Below, one piece after another: positions 1 to 8,324 of a stretch of DNA of 64,000 bases. The notes under the pieces are model-generated. The model was not told the DNA's origin, did no database searches, and saw only the letters and a program-made list of their open reading frames with translations. A program made the position numbers and the translations under genes. Each line of letters starts with the position of its first letter. Position 1 is the stretch's first letter. This stretch comes from Microbacterium psychrotolerans (GTDB lineage: Bacteria > Actinomycetota > Actinomycetes > Actinomycetales > Microbacteriaceae): the NCBI RefSeq assembly GCF_031085295.1, contig NZ_JAVFWO010000003.1, forward strand, positions 832,832 through 896,831, written 5' to 3'.

Positions 1-483
1 CGCGTCGACGATCGCCGGAGAATCGAGCGCCGACGACACGTCGAGGGTGATGTCGTGGTCGACGAACTGCCCGACATACGTGTAGCCCGACGGTGTCGCC
101 GAGTCGGCTGCGGTCTCGCGGCCGCTGTTGGCCATGAGGTTGCCGAGCTGAGTCAGCAGGTCGCGCGTCGCGTCGTCGAGCGGCAACCGGCTGGCCGCGC
201 GCACCTTGGCCTTCGTCAGGTACCCGAACTTGTCGGCGTCCGACGCGAAGACGTCGTGTGCCGGAAAGTACCCGAGCGAGAACTTGGCGCCGTGGAAGCG
301 GCCGTGGTCCGGTCTGACGAGCTCGAGCGAAGCGCGGATGTCGACGGGGAGCCGTGGCGCCTGCCGCTTCTCACCGGGCGACCTCTCGCGGGTGCCGTTG
401 AGGCCCAGCTGCTCACGCAGGAAGGGCTGCGCGGCGAACGCGTCTTCGGGCGACTCGGCACCCGATCTGGTATCAGTGCTCAT
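1..483 (-). CDS. Animal haem peroxidase-family protein, N-terminal part (cut by window edge)
   Basis: Only the first 161 codons are in the window; the gene runs off the left edge. It starts at an ATG at 483 behind a strong AAGGAGG site at 489-495. After a variable N-terminus rich in charged residues comes 'HGRFHGAKFSLGYF' and then 'YTYVGQFVDHDITLD' at about residues 140-155. The GQFVDHD core is the distal-histidine and calcium-binding motif of the animal (myelo)peroxidase superfamily. No signal peptide is visible, so the protein is probably cytoplasmic. The family oxidises halides or organic donors with peroxide; the substrate here cannot be told. The catalytic arginine and proximal histidine would lie outside the window. 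Confidence 0.75.
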   Translation of the reverse strand, partial: MSTDTRSGAESPEDAFAAQPFLREQLGLNGTRERSPGEKRQAPRLPVDIRASLELVRPDHGRFHGAKFSLGYFPAHDVFASDADKFGYLTKAKVRAASRLPLDDATRDLLTQLGNLMANSGRETAADSATPSGYTYVGQFVDHDITLDVSSALDSPAIVDA

Positions 484-552
484 GATTCCCTCCTTGGGAC
501 ATTGCCCAGTGGGAGGGGGACAGGCGCGGTGGTGATACGCCCGTGACGCGAA

Positions 553-1758
553 TCAGGATTCGAGCAGGCGCCGCAGGTGCGCGCCGACCGCGTGCGTCTC
601 GATCAGGAAGCCGTCGTGGCCGAAGTCGCTCGAGAGCACGACGGCGCGGTCCCCGTCGAGGGTGTGACGGATGCCGCGGGCGATGCGGTGCTGCCCGTCG
701 ATGGGGAACAGCCGGTCGCTGTCGATGCCGAGCACCAGCGTCGTGGCCGTGACGAGGGCGAGCGCGTCCTCCACGCCGCCGCGATCACGGCCGACGTCGT
801 GGGAGTTCATCGCCTCGACGAGCGTGATGTACGAGTTCGCGTCGAATCGCCGCGTGAACTTGTTGCCGTGGAAATCGAGGTAGGACTCGACCGCGAAGCG
901 TCCGTCGTGGCCGAGCGGGCTCACGCCCGACTGCCAGCTGCGCTGGAACCGCTGATTGAGCTCGGTGGGGGAGCGGTAGTTCAGGAGGGCCATGCGGCGG
1001 GCGAGGGCGAGTCCGCGGTTCGGGCCGTCCCCGTCGCCCGCGTCGTAGTACTCGCCGCCCTGGAAGCGCGGATCGATGCGGATCGCCTCCTGCTGCACCG
1101 AGTTGAGGGCGATCTGATCGGCGGTGTTGACCGGGGGCGACGACAGGATGCCGACGCGTGCGACACGATCGGGCAGCATCACCGCCCACTCGAGCGCGTG
1201 CATGCCGCCCATGGAGCCGCCGACGACCGCAGCCCAGACGTCGATGCCGAGCGCGTCGGCCAGGCGCACCTGCGCGGCGACCTGGTCGCGGATCGTGAGG
1301 TACGGGAAGCGCGATGCCCACTCGTAGCCGTCCGGGCCGATGGAGGCCGGACCCGTCGAGCCCTGGCAGCCCCCGAGCATGTTCGGAGCGATGACGAACC
1401 AGCGGTCGGTGTCGATGGGTGCGCCCGGGCCGACGATGTCGTCCCACCATCCGGAGGTCGGATGGCCCGCCCCGGCCGGTCCGCGCACGTGGCTGTCGCC
1501 GGTGAGGGCGTGCAGCACGAGGACGGCGTTGTCGCGCGCGGAATTGAGCTCGCCCCACGTCTCATAGGCGAGGCGGTAGGCGGGGAGCTCCCGACCGCCC
1601 TCGGTGCGGAACGAGCCGAAGGCGGCGAAGTGGCGGTCGCCGACGGGGTCGCCGTCACGCCACGCGCCGGTCGCCGGCGGACGCCCCAGCAGCAGCCGGG
1701 CGTCGGCCTCCGTCACCGGCGCGCTGGGCACCGTGTCTTCGGAGGTCTGCCAGTCCAT
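553..1758 (-). CDS. metX: Homoserine O-acetyltransferase
   Basis: Transfers acetyl from acetyl-CoA to L-homoserine, the activating step of methionine synthesis in the cytoplasm. The 401-residue protein is an alpha/beta hydrolase of normal MetX length. The nucleophile elbow GGSMGGMHALEW lies near residue 180 and the family signature 'YLDFHGNKFTRRFDANSYI' follows near residue 285. The catalytic Asp is in 'GIDSDRLFP' and the His in 'FGHDGFLIE' near the C-terminus. It is transcribed away from a divergent 81-codon gene and shares its direction with metY upstream. MetX activity fits MetY, which uses O-acetylhomoserine. Some family members prefer succinyl-CoA, so the acyl donor is inferred from the neighbour. 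Confidence 0.95.
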   Translation of the reverse strand: MDWQTSEDTVPSAPVTEADARLLLGRPPATGAWRDGDPVGDRHFAAFGSFRTEGGRELPAYRLAYETWGELNSARDNAVLVLHALTGDSHVRGPAGAGHPTSGWWDDIVGPGAPIDTDRWFVIAPNMLGGCQGSTGPASIGPDGYEWASRFPYLTIRDQVAAQVRLADALGIDVWAAVVGGSMGGMHALEWAVMLPDRVARVGILSSPPVNTADQIALNSVQQEAIRIDPRFQGGEYYDAGDGDGPNRGLALARRMALLNYRSPTELNQRFQRSWQSGVSPLGHDGRFAVESYLDFHGNKFTRRFDANSYITLVEAMNSHDVGRDRGGVEDALALVTATTLVLGIDSDRLFPIDGQHRIARGIRHTLDGDRAVVLSSDFGHDGFLIETHAVGAHLRRLLES

Positions 1759-1859
1759 TCGTCCATTCTCGCGTGCCGGTGCGGGCCGACGCGGTCTGTT
1801 ACGGGTACCGGCGCGGCGCGTGACATCGGCCGTGCACCCGCGCGTGGGATGATGCGCGC

Positions 1860-2105
1860 ATGTCCAGCGCTGAGCCCTTCATGCCCGCCCACGAGCCATC
1901 GCCGTCTGCTCCGCCGGAGGAGCACGACATCGATCACGACGCCGACGTGCTCTTCGATTCCGCGGACGCGAGCGAGGACACCCTTGCTGACGCGCAGCCG
2001 TGGCACACCAACGCCGCAGCGGCGCCGCTGCCGCGTCCGGTGGCCGGTGCGCAGCTCACCCGCGAGCAGCTGTCCGCCGACCTGGCTTCCGACGGCGGCG
2101 AATGA
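1860..2105 (+). CDS. Small acidic protein of unknown function
   Basis: Not recognised. It encodes 81 residues rich in Ala, Asp, Glu and Pro, with no membrane segment, no cysteine and no signal peptide, so it is likely disordered. Codon third positions are mostly G or C as in neighbouring genes, and a perfect stem-loop follows the stop codon directly. Both points favour a real gene. It lies on the opposite strand between metY and metX, divergent from metX and convergent with metY. No clear ribosome-binding site precedes the ATG. Confidence 0.6.
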   Translation: MSSAEPFMPAHEPSPSAPPEEHDIDHDADVLFDSADASEDTLADAQPWHTNAAAAPLPRPVAGAQLTREQLSADLASDGGE

Positions 2106-2148
2106 CGGATGCCTCGGCCCGGCGCAGTGCGCCGGGCCGAGGCATCCG
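2106..2148. terminator. Bidirectional stem-loop terminator between the small acidic gene and metY
   Basis: A perfect 21-base inverted repeat (2106-2126 and 2128-2148) with one central base begins immediately after the TGA at 2103-2105 and ends 19 bases from the metY stop. It has no T tract, as is common in high-GC actinobacteria. Each arm carries one copy of GGATGCC in inverted orientation. Confidence 0.85.
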
Positions 2149-2167
2149 TGTGTCCCGAGGAGGGGTA

Positions 2168-3490
2168 TCAGGCGCGAGCGGCCTCCGACACGCGCCGGGC
2201 CGCCGCGAGTGCCTGCTCGAGGTCGGCCTTGAGATCGTCGATGTTCTCGAGCCCGACCGAGAGGCGCACGAGGCCCGGCGTGACGCCGGTCGTGAGCTGC
2301 TGCTCGGGCGTGAGCTGCGAGTGCGTCGTCGACGCGGGGTGGATCACGAGCGAGCGCACGTCGCCGATGTTCGCCAGGTGGCTGAACAGCGTGAGCGAGT
2401 TGACGAACTCGCGGCCCGCCTCGACACCGCCCTTGAGCTCGAACGACAGCACCGCGCCGACGCCCTTGGGGGCGTAGTTGTTCGCGGCGGCGTACCAGGG
2501 CGAGGTCGGCAGGCCCGAGTAGTTGACCGACGCGACGTCGGCGTGGTTCTCGAGCCACTCGGCGATCTCCTGCGCGTTCTGCACGTGACGCTCGACGCGC
2601 AGCGACAGCGTCTCGATGCCCTGGATGAGCAGCCAGGCGCTGTTCGGCGAGATCGCCGCACCCAGGTCGCGCAGCAGCTGCACGCGCGCCTTGATGATGT
2701 AGGCGAGGCCGTCGCCCACCGCCGCGGTGTACGACGCACCGTGGTACGACGGGTCGGGCACAGTCAGGCCGGGGAACTTGTCGACGTTCTTCGACCACTC
2801 GAAGGTGCCGCCGTCGACGATCACGCCACCGATGGTGGTGCCGTGGCCGCCCAGGAACTTCGTGGCGGAGTGGACGATGATGTCGGCGCCGTGCTCGAAC
2901 GGCTTGATGAGGTACGGGGTGGCGATCGTGTTGTCGACGATGAGCGGCACGCCGTTCTCGTGCGCGACGTCGGCGACGGCCCGGATGTCGAGCACGTTGA
3001 TCTTGGGGTTGCCGATGGTCTCCGCGAAGAACAGCTTCGTGTTCGGCCGGACGGCGCGGCGCCACTCCTCGGGGTCGTCCTGGTTCTCGACGAACGTCGT
3101 CTCGATGCCGAGCTTGGCGAGCGTGTACTTGAAGAGGTTGTACGTGCCGCCGTAGATCGAGCTCGACGAGACGATGTGGTCGCCGGACTCCGCGATGTTG
3201 AGGACGGCCGAGGTGGCGGCGGCCTGCCCGCTCGCGAGGAGCAGGGCACCGGTGCCGCCCTCGAGTGCGGCGAGGCGCTCCTCGACGACGGCCTGCGTCG
3301 GGTTCTGGATGCGCGTGTAGATGTTGCCGAACTCCGCGAGAGCGAAGAGGTTCGCCGCGTGGTCGGCGTTGTCGAAGACGTACGACGTGGTCTGGTAGAT
3401 CGGCGTCGCGCGAGCCTTCGTCACCGGATCGGGCTGCGCCCCCGAGTGGATCTGCTTGGTCTCGAAACGCCAGTTCTCGGGTGCGGACAT
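2168..3490 (-). CDS. metY: O-acetylhomoserine aminocarboxypropyltransferase (sulfhydrylase)
   Basis: A PLP enzyme that joins O-acetylhomoserine and sulfide to give homocysteine, by-passing cystathionine. The 440-residue length matches MetY and is longer than MetB or MetC. It begins with 'WRFETKQIHSG', has the PLP-phosphate site 'ASGQAAATSA' near residue 85, and the PLP lysine in 'HSATKFLGGHGT' near residue 210. The C-terminus carries 'SLVIHPASTTHSQLT'. MetX next door makes its substrate. The start ATG follows AGGAGC, which sits in a hairpin (see the leader feature). Confidence 0.95.
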   Translation of the reverse strand: MSAPENWRFETKQIHSGAQPDPVTKARATPIYQTTSYVFDNADHAANLFALAEFGNIYTRIQNPTQAVVEERLAALEGGTGALLLASGQAAATSAVLNIAESGDHIVSSSSIYGGTYNLFKYTLAKLGIETTFVENQDDPEEWRRAVRPNTKLFFAETIGNPKINVLDIRAVADVAHENGVPLIVDNTIATPYLIKPFEHGADIIVHSATKFLGGHGTTIGGVIVDGGTFEWSKNVDKFPGLTVPDPSYHGASYTAAVGDGLAYIIKARVQLLRDLGAAISPNSAWLLIQGIETLSLRVERHVQNAQEIAEWLENHADVASVNYSGLPTSPWYAAANNYAPKGVGAVLSFELKGGVEAGREFVNSLTLFSHLANIGDVRSLVIHPASTTHSQLTPEQQLTTGVTPGLVRLSVGLENIDDLKADLEQALAAARRVSEAARA

Positions 3491-3570
3491 GGCTTGCTCC
3501 TGCGGGATCGGATGCCGGGAGCAGGCGCCCCCAGCCGGGTTCGACAGTACGGACCGCCCCTGTTGTCAAC
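3491..3570 (-). promoter_or_regulatory. metY promoter and Shine-Dalgarno-sequestering leader hairpin
   Basis: On the minus strand a perfect -35 TTGACA (plus 3565-3570) is followed after 17 bases by a weak -10 TGTCGA (3542-3547). The short leader then contains GCCTGCTCC, which can pair (8 of 9, one C-A mismatch) with GGAGCAAGC just before the ATG. This buries the GGAG ribosome-binding site. A GGGGG run upstream could instead pair with CTCCC and free it. This suggests two alternative folds. I could not match it to a known riboswitch class. Confidence 0.45.
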
Positions 3571-3723
3571 AACCCGCGGGAAATGTGACGTAACCTCCTC
3601 GGCTCTCCTCGCCGCCGTTCCCCGTTCACTTGCGCGGGATGTGCGGCGCTCCCGGCGCGTCGCCTACCGGCAGCGCACGTCAACGAGTGTGGGGGCGGGC
3701 ACGCGGGTGGGTAGCGTGGAGGC

Positions 3724-4512
3724 ATGGCGAACAGACGTGCAGTGGTGACCGGCGCGAGCTCGGGGATCGGGGAGTCGGCGGTGCGCGCACTGCGGGCGAC
3801 CGGCTGGGACGTGGTCGGTGTGGCGCGACGCGCCGACCGACTCGCAGCGCTCGAGGCCGAGACCGGTGCCGACGCCTTCGCGGCAGACCTGACATCCGAT
3901 GCCGACGTGGAGGCGCTCACCGCCTTCCTGGCCGAGACCGGACCGCTCCACGCGCTCGTGCACGTGGCCGGTGGCGCACGCGGCACCGACCGCGTCGAGG
4001 ACGGCCGCGTCGAGGACTGGCAGTGGATGTTCGAGGCCAACGTGCTCTCGGCGCAGCGGCTCGTGTCGGCGCTGCTGCCGCAGCTGCGGCGGGCCGCGGC
4101 ATCCGACGGTCACGCCGACACCCTCTTCGTCACCTCGACCGCCGCGCAGACCGCGTACGCCGGGGGCGCCGGCTACAACGCCGCCAAGGCGGGCGAGGCC
4201 ATGCTGGCGCACGCGCTCCGCCTCGAGCTCAACGGCGAGCCGATCCGCGTCGTGGAGATCGCCCCCGGCATGGTGCACACGCCCGAGTTCACCCTCAACC
4301 GCCTCGGCGGCGACAGCGCCGCCGCCGAGCGCGTCTACGACGGCGTCGAGAATCCGCTGACCGCCGACGACGTGGCCGACGTGATCACCTACGCGCTCAA
4401 CGCACCCGGCCACGTAAACCTCGACCTCATCACCATGCGTCCGGTCGCCCAGTCTGCGCAGTTCCTCCTCGCCCGCGGTCCGCTGCGCCCTCGCGGCACG
4501 GAGGAGCTGTGA
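3724..4512 (+). CDS. Short-chain dehydrogenase/reductase (SDR)
   Basis: A 262-residue classical SDR with the cofactor motif TGASSGIGE at residues 9-17, the 'HVAGG' stretch near residue 80, the catalytic serine in 'FVTSTAAQTAYAGG' and the YxxxK pair in 'GYNAAKAGEA' near residue 157. It is closest in type to the YdfG/3-hydroxy acid and serine dehydrogenase group. The substrate is unknown. A GTG of the next gene overlaps its stop. The ATG lies only 6 bases after TAGCGT (3712-3717), which suggests a leaderless or very short-leader mRNA. Confidence 0.9.
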   Translation: MANRRAVVTGASSGIGESAVRALRATGWDVVGVARRADRLAALEAETGADAFAADLTSDADVEALTAFLAETGPLHALVHVAGGARGTDRVEDGRVEDWQWMFEANVLSAQRLVSALLPQLRRAAASDGHADTLFVTSTAAQTAYAGGAGYNAAKAGEAMLAHALRLELNGEPIRVVEIAPGMVHTPEFTLNRLGGDSAAAERVYDGVENPLTADDVADVITYALNAPGHVNLDLITMRPVAQSAQFLLARGPLRPRGTEEL

Positions 4513-5402
4513 TCCCCACCGGCGGCACTGCCGTCACCTATCCGGCGGGCGCGATCGCCTCCCGGAGCACTGTCGTCCACGTCGCCGACGCCGGTGACGG
4601 CCGTAGGGCCGTCGTGCTCGACGAGACAGCGTTCCATCCCGTCGACACGGCGTGGCCCGACCAGCCGGCCGATCGCGGCACGCTGAGCGTCGACGGTGCC
4701 GACCTCACGGTGATCGCCGCGGTGGTGGGAGCTCTTCCGGTCGACGCATCACCCGCGGACCGGCTCCTGCTCGGCGCGGAGGTGCCGGTGCGCACCGGCA
4801 CCGAGGGGTGGACCTTCGTCGTGGCGCACGTTGTCGACGGCGAGGCGCCGATCGCCGAAGGCGACGCCGTCGAGGTGACGGTGGACGCCGCGTACCGCGT
4901 CGCGCTGTCGGCCGGGCACACCGCGTGCCACCTCGCCTCGCTCGCCCTCGATGCGGCTCTCGCGGGCGCCTGGCGGAAGGATGCCCCGGCCGACGCCCTC
5001 GGTTCCCCGGCCTTCGATGCGCTCGCGATCCAGGAGTCGCGCATCGTCGCGGACGGCTCGGTCGATGTGTACCGCATCGGCAAGTCGCTGCGGCGCAAGG
5101 GATTCGACCCGGAGGCGCTCGCCGACCTCGACGCGCTCGCCGCGCGCGTCGACGCACAGCTGGCGCAGTGGCTCGCGGCCGGCGGCGCCGTGCGCATCGA
5201 ACGCGACGGCGATGCCCTGGCCGACCGCCGCACGTGGGTGTGCGACCTGCCCGGCGGGGCCGCGCGCATCCCGTGCGGAGGGACGCACGTCGCCTCGCTC
5301 GAGGAGCTCTCGGCGGCGACGGTCTCGTTCGCGGCGACGACGGTCGAGGGCGGTATCGAGCTCGTCATGACGACGACCGCGACACGGGCCGAGGCACCGT
5401 GA
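4509..5402 (+). CDS. AlaX-like alanyl-tRNA editing/metal-dependent hydrolase
   Basis: The GTG at 4509 overlaps the SDR stop (GTGA), giving 297 residues. The protein resembles the AlaRS editing domain family. '[14 protein letters not shown]' supplies the HxxxH-type zinc ligands, and '[15 protein letters not shown]' near the C-terminus supplies the CxxxH pair. An N-terminal beta-rich part with '[12 protein letters not shown]' matches the AlaX start, where 'D.T.FHP.GGGQ' is usual. Here the glycine-rich stretch is replaced by '[13 protein letters not shown]'. AlaX proteins remove serine or glycine mis-charged on tRNA-Ala. Whether this divergent member edits tRNA is inference. Confidence 0.8.
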   Translation: MIPTGGTAVTYPAGAIASRSTVVHVADAGDGRRAVVLDETAFHPVDTAWPDQPADRGTLSVDGADLTVIAAVVGALPVDASPADRLLLGAEVPVRTGTEGWTFVVAHVVDGEAPIAEGDAVEVTVDAAYRVALSAGHTACHLASLALDAALAGAWRKDAPADALGSPAFDALAIQESRIVADGSVDVYRIGKSLRRKGFDPEALADLDALAARVDAQLAQWLAAGGAVRIERDGDALADRRTWVCDLPGGAARIPCGGTHVASLEELSAATVSFAATTVEGGIELVMTTTATRAEAP

Positions 5403-6094
5403 TGCCCCTCACGCTGCCCGAGCTCGCCGACGCGGGCCTCATCGACCCTGACTGGTCGACGGCGCTCGAGCCCGTGGCGCCCGACATCGCCGCACTGGGG
5501 GACCGGCTCCGGGCGGAGGTCGCCGCGGGCCGCCACTACCTGCCGGCCGGGGACCGGGTGCTGCGCGCGTTCCAGCGCCCGCTGCCCGACGTCAAGGTGC
5601 TCATCGTCGGGCAGGACCCCTACCCGACGCCGGGGCATCCGATCGGGCTGTCCTTCGCCGTCGATGCGCACGTGCGGCCGCTGCCGCGGAGCCTCGCCAA
5701 CATCTACCAGGAGCTCGAGGCCGACCTCGGCATCCCGCGCGCCCCGCACGGCGACCTGTCGGCGTGGAGCGACCAGGGCGTCATGCTGCTCAACCGCGTG
5801 CTGACCGTGGCGCCCGGGGCCCCGGCATCCCATCGAGGCTGGGGGTGGGAGAAGGTGACCGAGCACGCCATCCGCACCCTCGTCGCCCGCGACCAGCCGC
5901 TCGTCGCGATCCTCTGGGGGCGGGATGCCGCGAACCTGCGGCCGCTGCTCGGAACGACGCCGATCATCGAGTCGCCGCACCCGTCGCCGCTGTCGGCCAG
6001 CCGGGGCTTCTTCGGCTCGCGGCCGTTCTCGCGCGCCAACGAACTGCTCGCACAGCAGGGCGCGACACCCGTCGACTGGCGGCTGCCCGCCTAG
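5402..6094 (+). CDS. ung: Uracil-DNA glycosylase, family 1
   Basis: Removes uracil from DNA in the first step of base-excision repair. The 230-residue protein has the water-activating motif [16 protein letters not shown] near residue 70 and the base-stabilising '[20 protein letters not shown]' near residue 190, both diagnostic of family 1. The ATG at 5402 shares one base with the stop of the preceding gene (TGATG), so it is translationally coupled in an SDR-alaX-ung run. Confidence 0.95.
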   Translation: MPLTLPELADAGLIDPDWSTALEPVAPDIAALGDRLRAEVAAGRHYLPAGDRVLRAFQRPLPDVKVLIVGQDPYPTPGHPIGLSFAVDAHVRPLPRSLANIYQELEADLGIPRAPHGDLSAWSDQGVMLLNRVLTVAPGAPASHRGWGWEKVTEHAIRTLVARDQPLVAILWGRDAANLRPLLGTTPIIESPHPSPLSASRGFFGSRPFSRANELLAQQGATPVDWRLPA

Positions 6095-6128
6095 GGCGTC
6101 CCGCTCACCGGACATCGAGGAGGAGCGC

Positions 6129-6740
6129 ATGCTCGAGGAGGAATACGAGAAGGATCGGCGGCGCCTGCCGCGGCACCTGCAGCGCCAGCCCGAGCCCGAG
6201 CGCCCCTTCTCTTTCACGATCCGCCCGGTCGAGGACCGCGACATGCCCGACATCCGCGAGATCTACAACTACTACGTCACCAACTCCGTGGTGACCTTCG
6301 ACGAAGACACGTGGTCGCTGCGGCAGTGGCGAAAGAAGCGCGACGGTCTCGCCAAGCAGGGCCTGCCGTTCCTGGTCGCCGAGTCACCCTCGGGGCAGAT
6401 CCTCGGGTACGCACTGGTGCAGCCGATGTCGAGCAAGTCCGCCTACCGGTACTCGGTCGAGAACTCGATCTACCTCGGGCAGGCGGCGACCGGGAAGGGC
6501 CTCGGCAAGGCGCTGCTCGAGGCGCTCATCGAGGCGAGCGAAGCGGTCGGCATCCGCCAGATGGTCGCGGTGATCAGCGACAAGGGCGCGGAGGGCTCGA
6601 TCGCCCTGCACGAGAAGCTCGGCTTCGTCGAGGTCGGTCGCATGGGTCGCGTGGGCTTCAAGTTCGGGCGGTGGCTCGGCACGATCTACATGCAGAAGGC
6701 CCTCAACCCGGTGAAGAAGAAGGGCCTCTTCACCCGCTGA
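6129..6740 (+). CDS. GNAT N-acetyltransferase, phosphinothricin-acetyltransferase type
   Basis: The ATG at 6129 follows GAGGAG and gives 203 residues. A charged N-terminal stretch of about 28 residues precedes the GNAT domain 'FTIRPVEDRDMPDIREIYNYYV'. The acetyl-CoA loop is 'ATGKGLGKALLEAL', and 'SIALHEKLGFVEVGRMGRVGFKFGRW' is characteristic of the PAT/YncA branch, which acetylates amino groups of small amino-acid analogues. The exact substrate is unknown. The C-terminus is basic (NPVKKKGLFTR). It is convergent with the emfourin gene, with 3 bases between stops. Confidence 0.85.
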   Translation: MLEEEYEKDRRRLPRHLQRQPEPERPFSFTIRPVEDRDMPDIREIYNYYVTNSVVTFDEDTWSLRQWRKKRDGLAKQGLPFLVAESPSGQILGYALVQPMSSKSAYRYSVENSIYLGQAATGKGLGKALLEALIEASEAVGIRQMVAVISDKGAEGSIALHEKLGFVEVGRMGRVGFKFGRWLGTIYMQKALNPVKKKGLFTR

Positions 6741-6743
6741 GCG

Positions 6744-7214
6744 TCATCGGCCCGGCCGCTCCGGCGCGGCGGACGCGCCCTTGCGGCTCCAGTCGCGCAC
6801 GGCGTCGACGAGCTCCCGCCAGGCACCCACGACCTGGTCGTCGTACAGCTCCGCCTCCCGCGGGTCCGTCCCCGACCAGCTCGCGCGGATGAACCACACG
6901 AAGCCGTCGGGCATCGGACTGCGGGATTCGACAGGCGTCGCCTGGGCATCGTCGGCGGGGGCCTGCGCCGCGATCCGCTGCGGCGCGTCGTCTTCCGCCC
7001 TGGCGGCTCCGCCGGGTGCCGGATGCGCCTCGTTCCACGGACAGCGGTCGATCAGCGTGATCCACTCGGACGCCTCGGTCTCGGGCGGCTGGGCCGACCA
7101 GCGGCGCGTGATGCCGGCGATGCCGCCGGTGCGCGCGACGTCCACCTCGACCGCGGGCAGCGGTTGCTCCGCGTCGGTCGGTCCGGTCGTCTCAGGAGTC
7201 GGGTTCTGGGTCAT
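6744..7214 (-). CDS. Emfourin-type inhibitor of the adjacent M4 protease
   Basis: A 156-residue protein whose start overlaps the protease gene end by 23 bases, so the two are co-transcribed and coupled. 'VARTGGIAGITRRW' near residue 25 and 'FVWFIRASWSG.......LYDDQVVGAWRELVDAVR' near the C-terminus fit the protealysin-inhibitor (emfourin, M4in) family, which is encoded beside protealysin-like proteases and blocks them. A long Ala/Pro/Asp-rich insert separates the two conserved parts. No signal peptide is present, matching an intracellular pair. Confidence 0.8.
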   Translation of the reverse strand: MTQNPTPETTGPTDAEQPLPAVEVDVARTGGIAGITRRWSAQPPETEASEWITLIDRCPWNEAHPAPGGAARAEDDAPQRIAAQAPADDAQATPVESRSPMPDGFVWFIRASWSGTDPREAELYDDQVVGAWRELVDAVRDWSRKGASAAPERPGR

Positions 7215-8262
7215 CCGGGATCACGCCGACGCCCGCCCACCCGGCGCGGACGGCGTCGACCTCCTCCGACTTCTCACCGTACTCCGCGGCCGCCGCGGCG
7301 AGGGTGGCGCGGGCGAACGTCGTGAAATCCGCCGTGGACGGCACCGTGCCGGAGGTGAGCGCGCGGTACCAGATCAGCCCCGCCTTCTCCCAGGCATGGC
7401 CGCCCAGCGCGGTCGCGACGAGGTAGAACGCGTGGTTCGGGATGCCGGAGTTGATGTGCACGCCCCCGTTGTCGTCGCGGGTGTCGACGTAGTCGCGCAT
7501 GTGGGCGGGCTGCGGATCCTTGCCGAGCACATCGTCGTCGTACGCCGTGCCGGGAGCGGCGAGGGACCGCAGGGCGCGCCCCTGAACGGCATCCGTGAAG
7601 ATGCCCTCGCCGATGAGCCAGCTCGCCGCGTCGGCGGTCTGCCCGTTGCGGTGCTGATCGGCGAGAGCGCCGAACACATCGGCGATCGACTCGTTGAGCG
7701 CACCGGACTGACCGCGGTAGAGGAGCCCGCCCTCGTCCTCGACGACGCCGTGTGCCAACTCGTGCGCGATGACGCTGAGCGACCCGGTGAACCCGCGGAA
7801 CACCTCGCCGTCGCCGTCGCCGAACACCATGCGCTCGCCGTTCCAGAACGCGTTGTCGTAGTCGCGGCCATAGTGGACCGTCGCCAGCAGCGAGCCGGCC
7901 GAGCCGTCGATGCTGTCGCGGGCGAACGCGTCCCACCAGAAGTCGTAGGTCGCCCCGAGCCCGTCGAACGCCTCGTCGACGGCGGTGTCGCCGGTGGCGG
8001 CGTCGTCCTCGCCGCGCACGCGAACACCGGGCACGACCTCGCGCTGCCGGGCATCGGAGATCTCGCGGTCGGGAGCCGGCGTCGCCTCGGCGACGAGCGT
8101 GCCGGGCTCCTGGATCGACAGCCGCAGCCGCGACCTCACCGGGCGATACTCGCGCGGCGCGGCGAGCGTCGAGCGGGCCGCCTCGGCGGCGCGCGCCCAG
8201 CCCTCCTCCTGCAGGGCGGCGATACGGGCGAGCAGGTACGGCGGAACGATTCCGGGGGCCAT
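7192..8262 (-). CDS. Protealysin-like M4 metalloprotease
   Basis: A 356-residue thermolysin-family zinc protease. The N-terminus 'GIVPPYLLARIA' matches the short protealysin propeptide with its conserved PPYL motif, and no signal peptide precedes it. The zinc motif is 'IAHELAHGVV' near residue 165, the third ligand is in 'NESIADVFGAL', and the substrate-binding 'GGVHINSGIPNHAFYLVA' with the catalytic His region follows. Protealysin-like enzymes are made with a short, self-cleaved propeptide and can act inside or outside the cell. The inhibitor gene follows with a 23-base overlap. Confidence 0.93.
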   Translation of the reverse strand: MAPGIVPPYLLARIAALQEEGWARAAEAARSTLAAPREYRPVRSRLRLSIQEPGTLVAEATPAPDREISDARQREVVPGVRVRGEDDAATGDTAVDEAFDGLGATYDFWWDAFARDSIDGSAGSLLATVHYGRDYDNAFWNGERMVFGDGDGEVFRGFTGSLSVIAHELAHGVVEDEGGLLYRGQSGALNESIADVFGALADQHRNGQTADAASWLIGEGIFTDAVQGRALRSLAAPGTAYDDDVLGKDPQPAHMRDYVDTRDDNGGVHINSGIPNHAFYLVATALGGHAWEKAGLIWYRALTSGTVPSTADFTTFARATLAAAAAEYGEKSEEVDAVRAGWAGVGVIPDDPEPDS

Positions 8263-8324
8263 GCTCCGAACCTATCGGCGGCCGCCGACGCCGGCTTTCG
8301 CCCCGCCGACCCGGCGCAGACGCA

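Noticed and set aside
3491..3620. SAM-I, SAM-IV or SAH riboswitch before metY
   Set aside because: I looked for the conserved core words and did not find them; only the local sequestering hairpin is supported.
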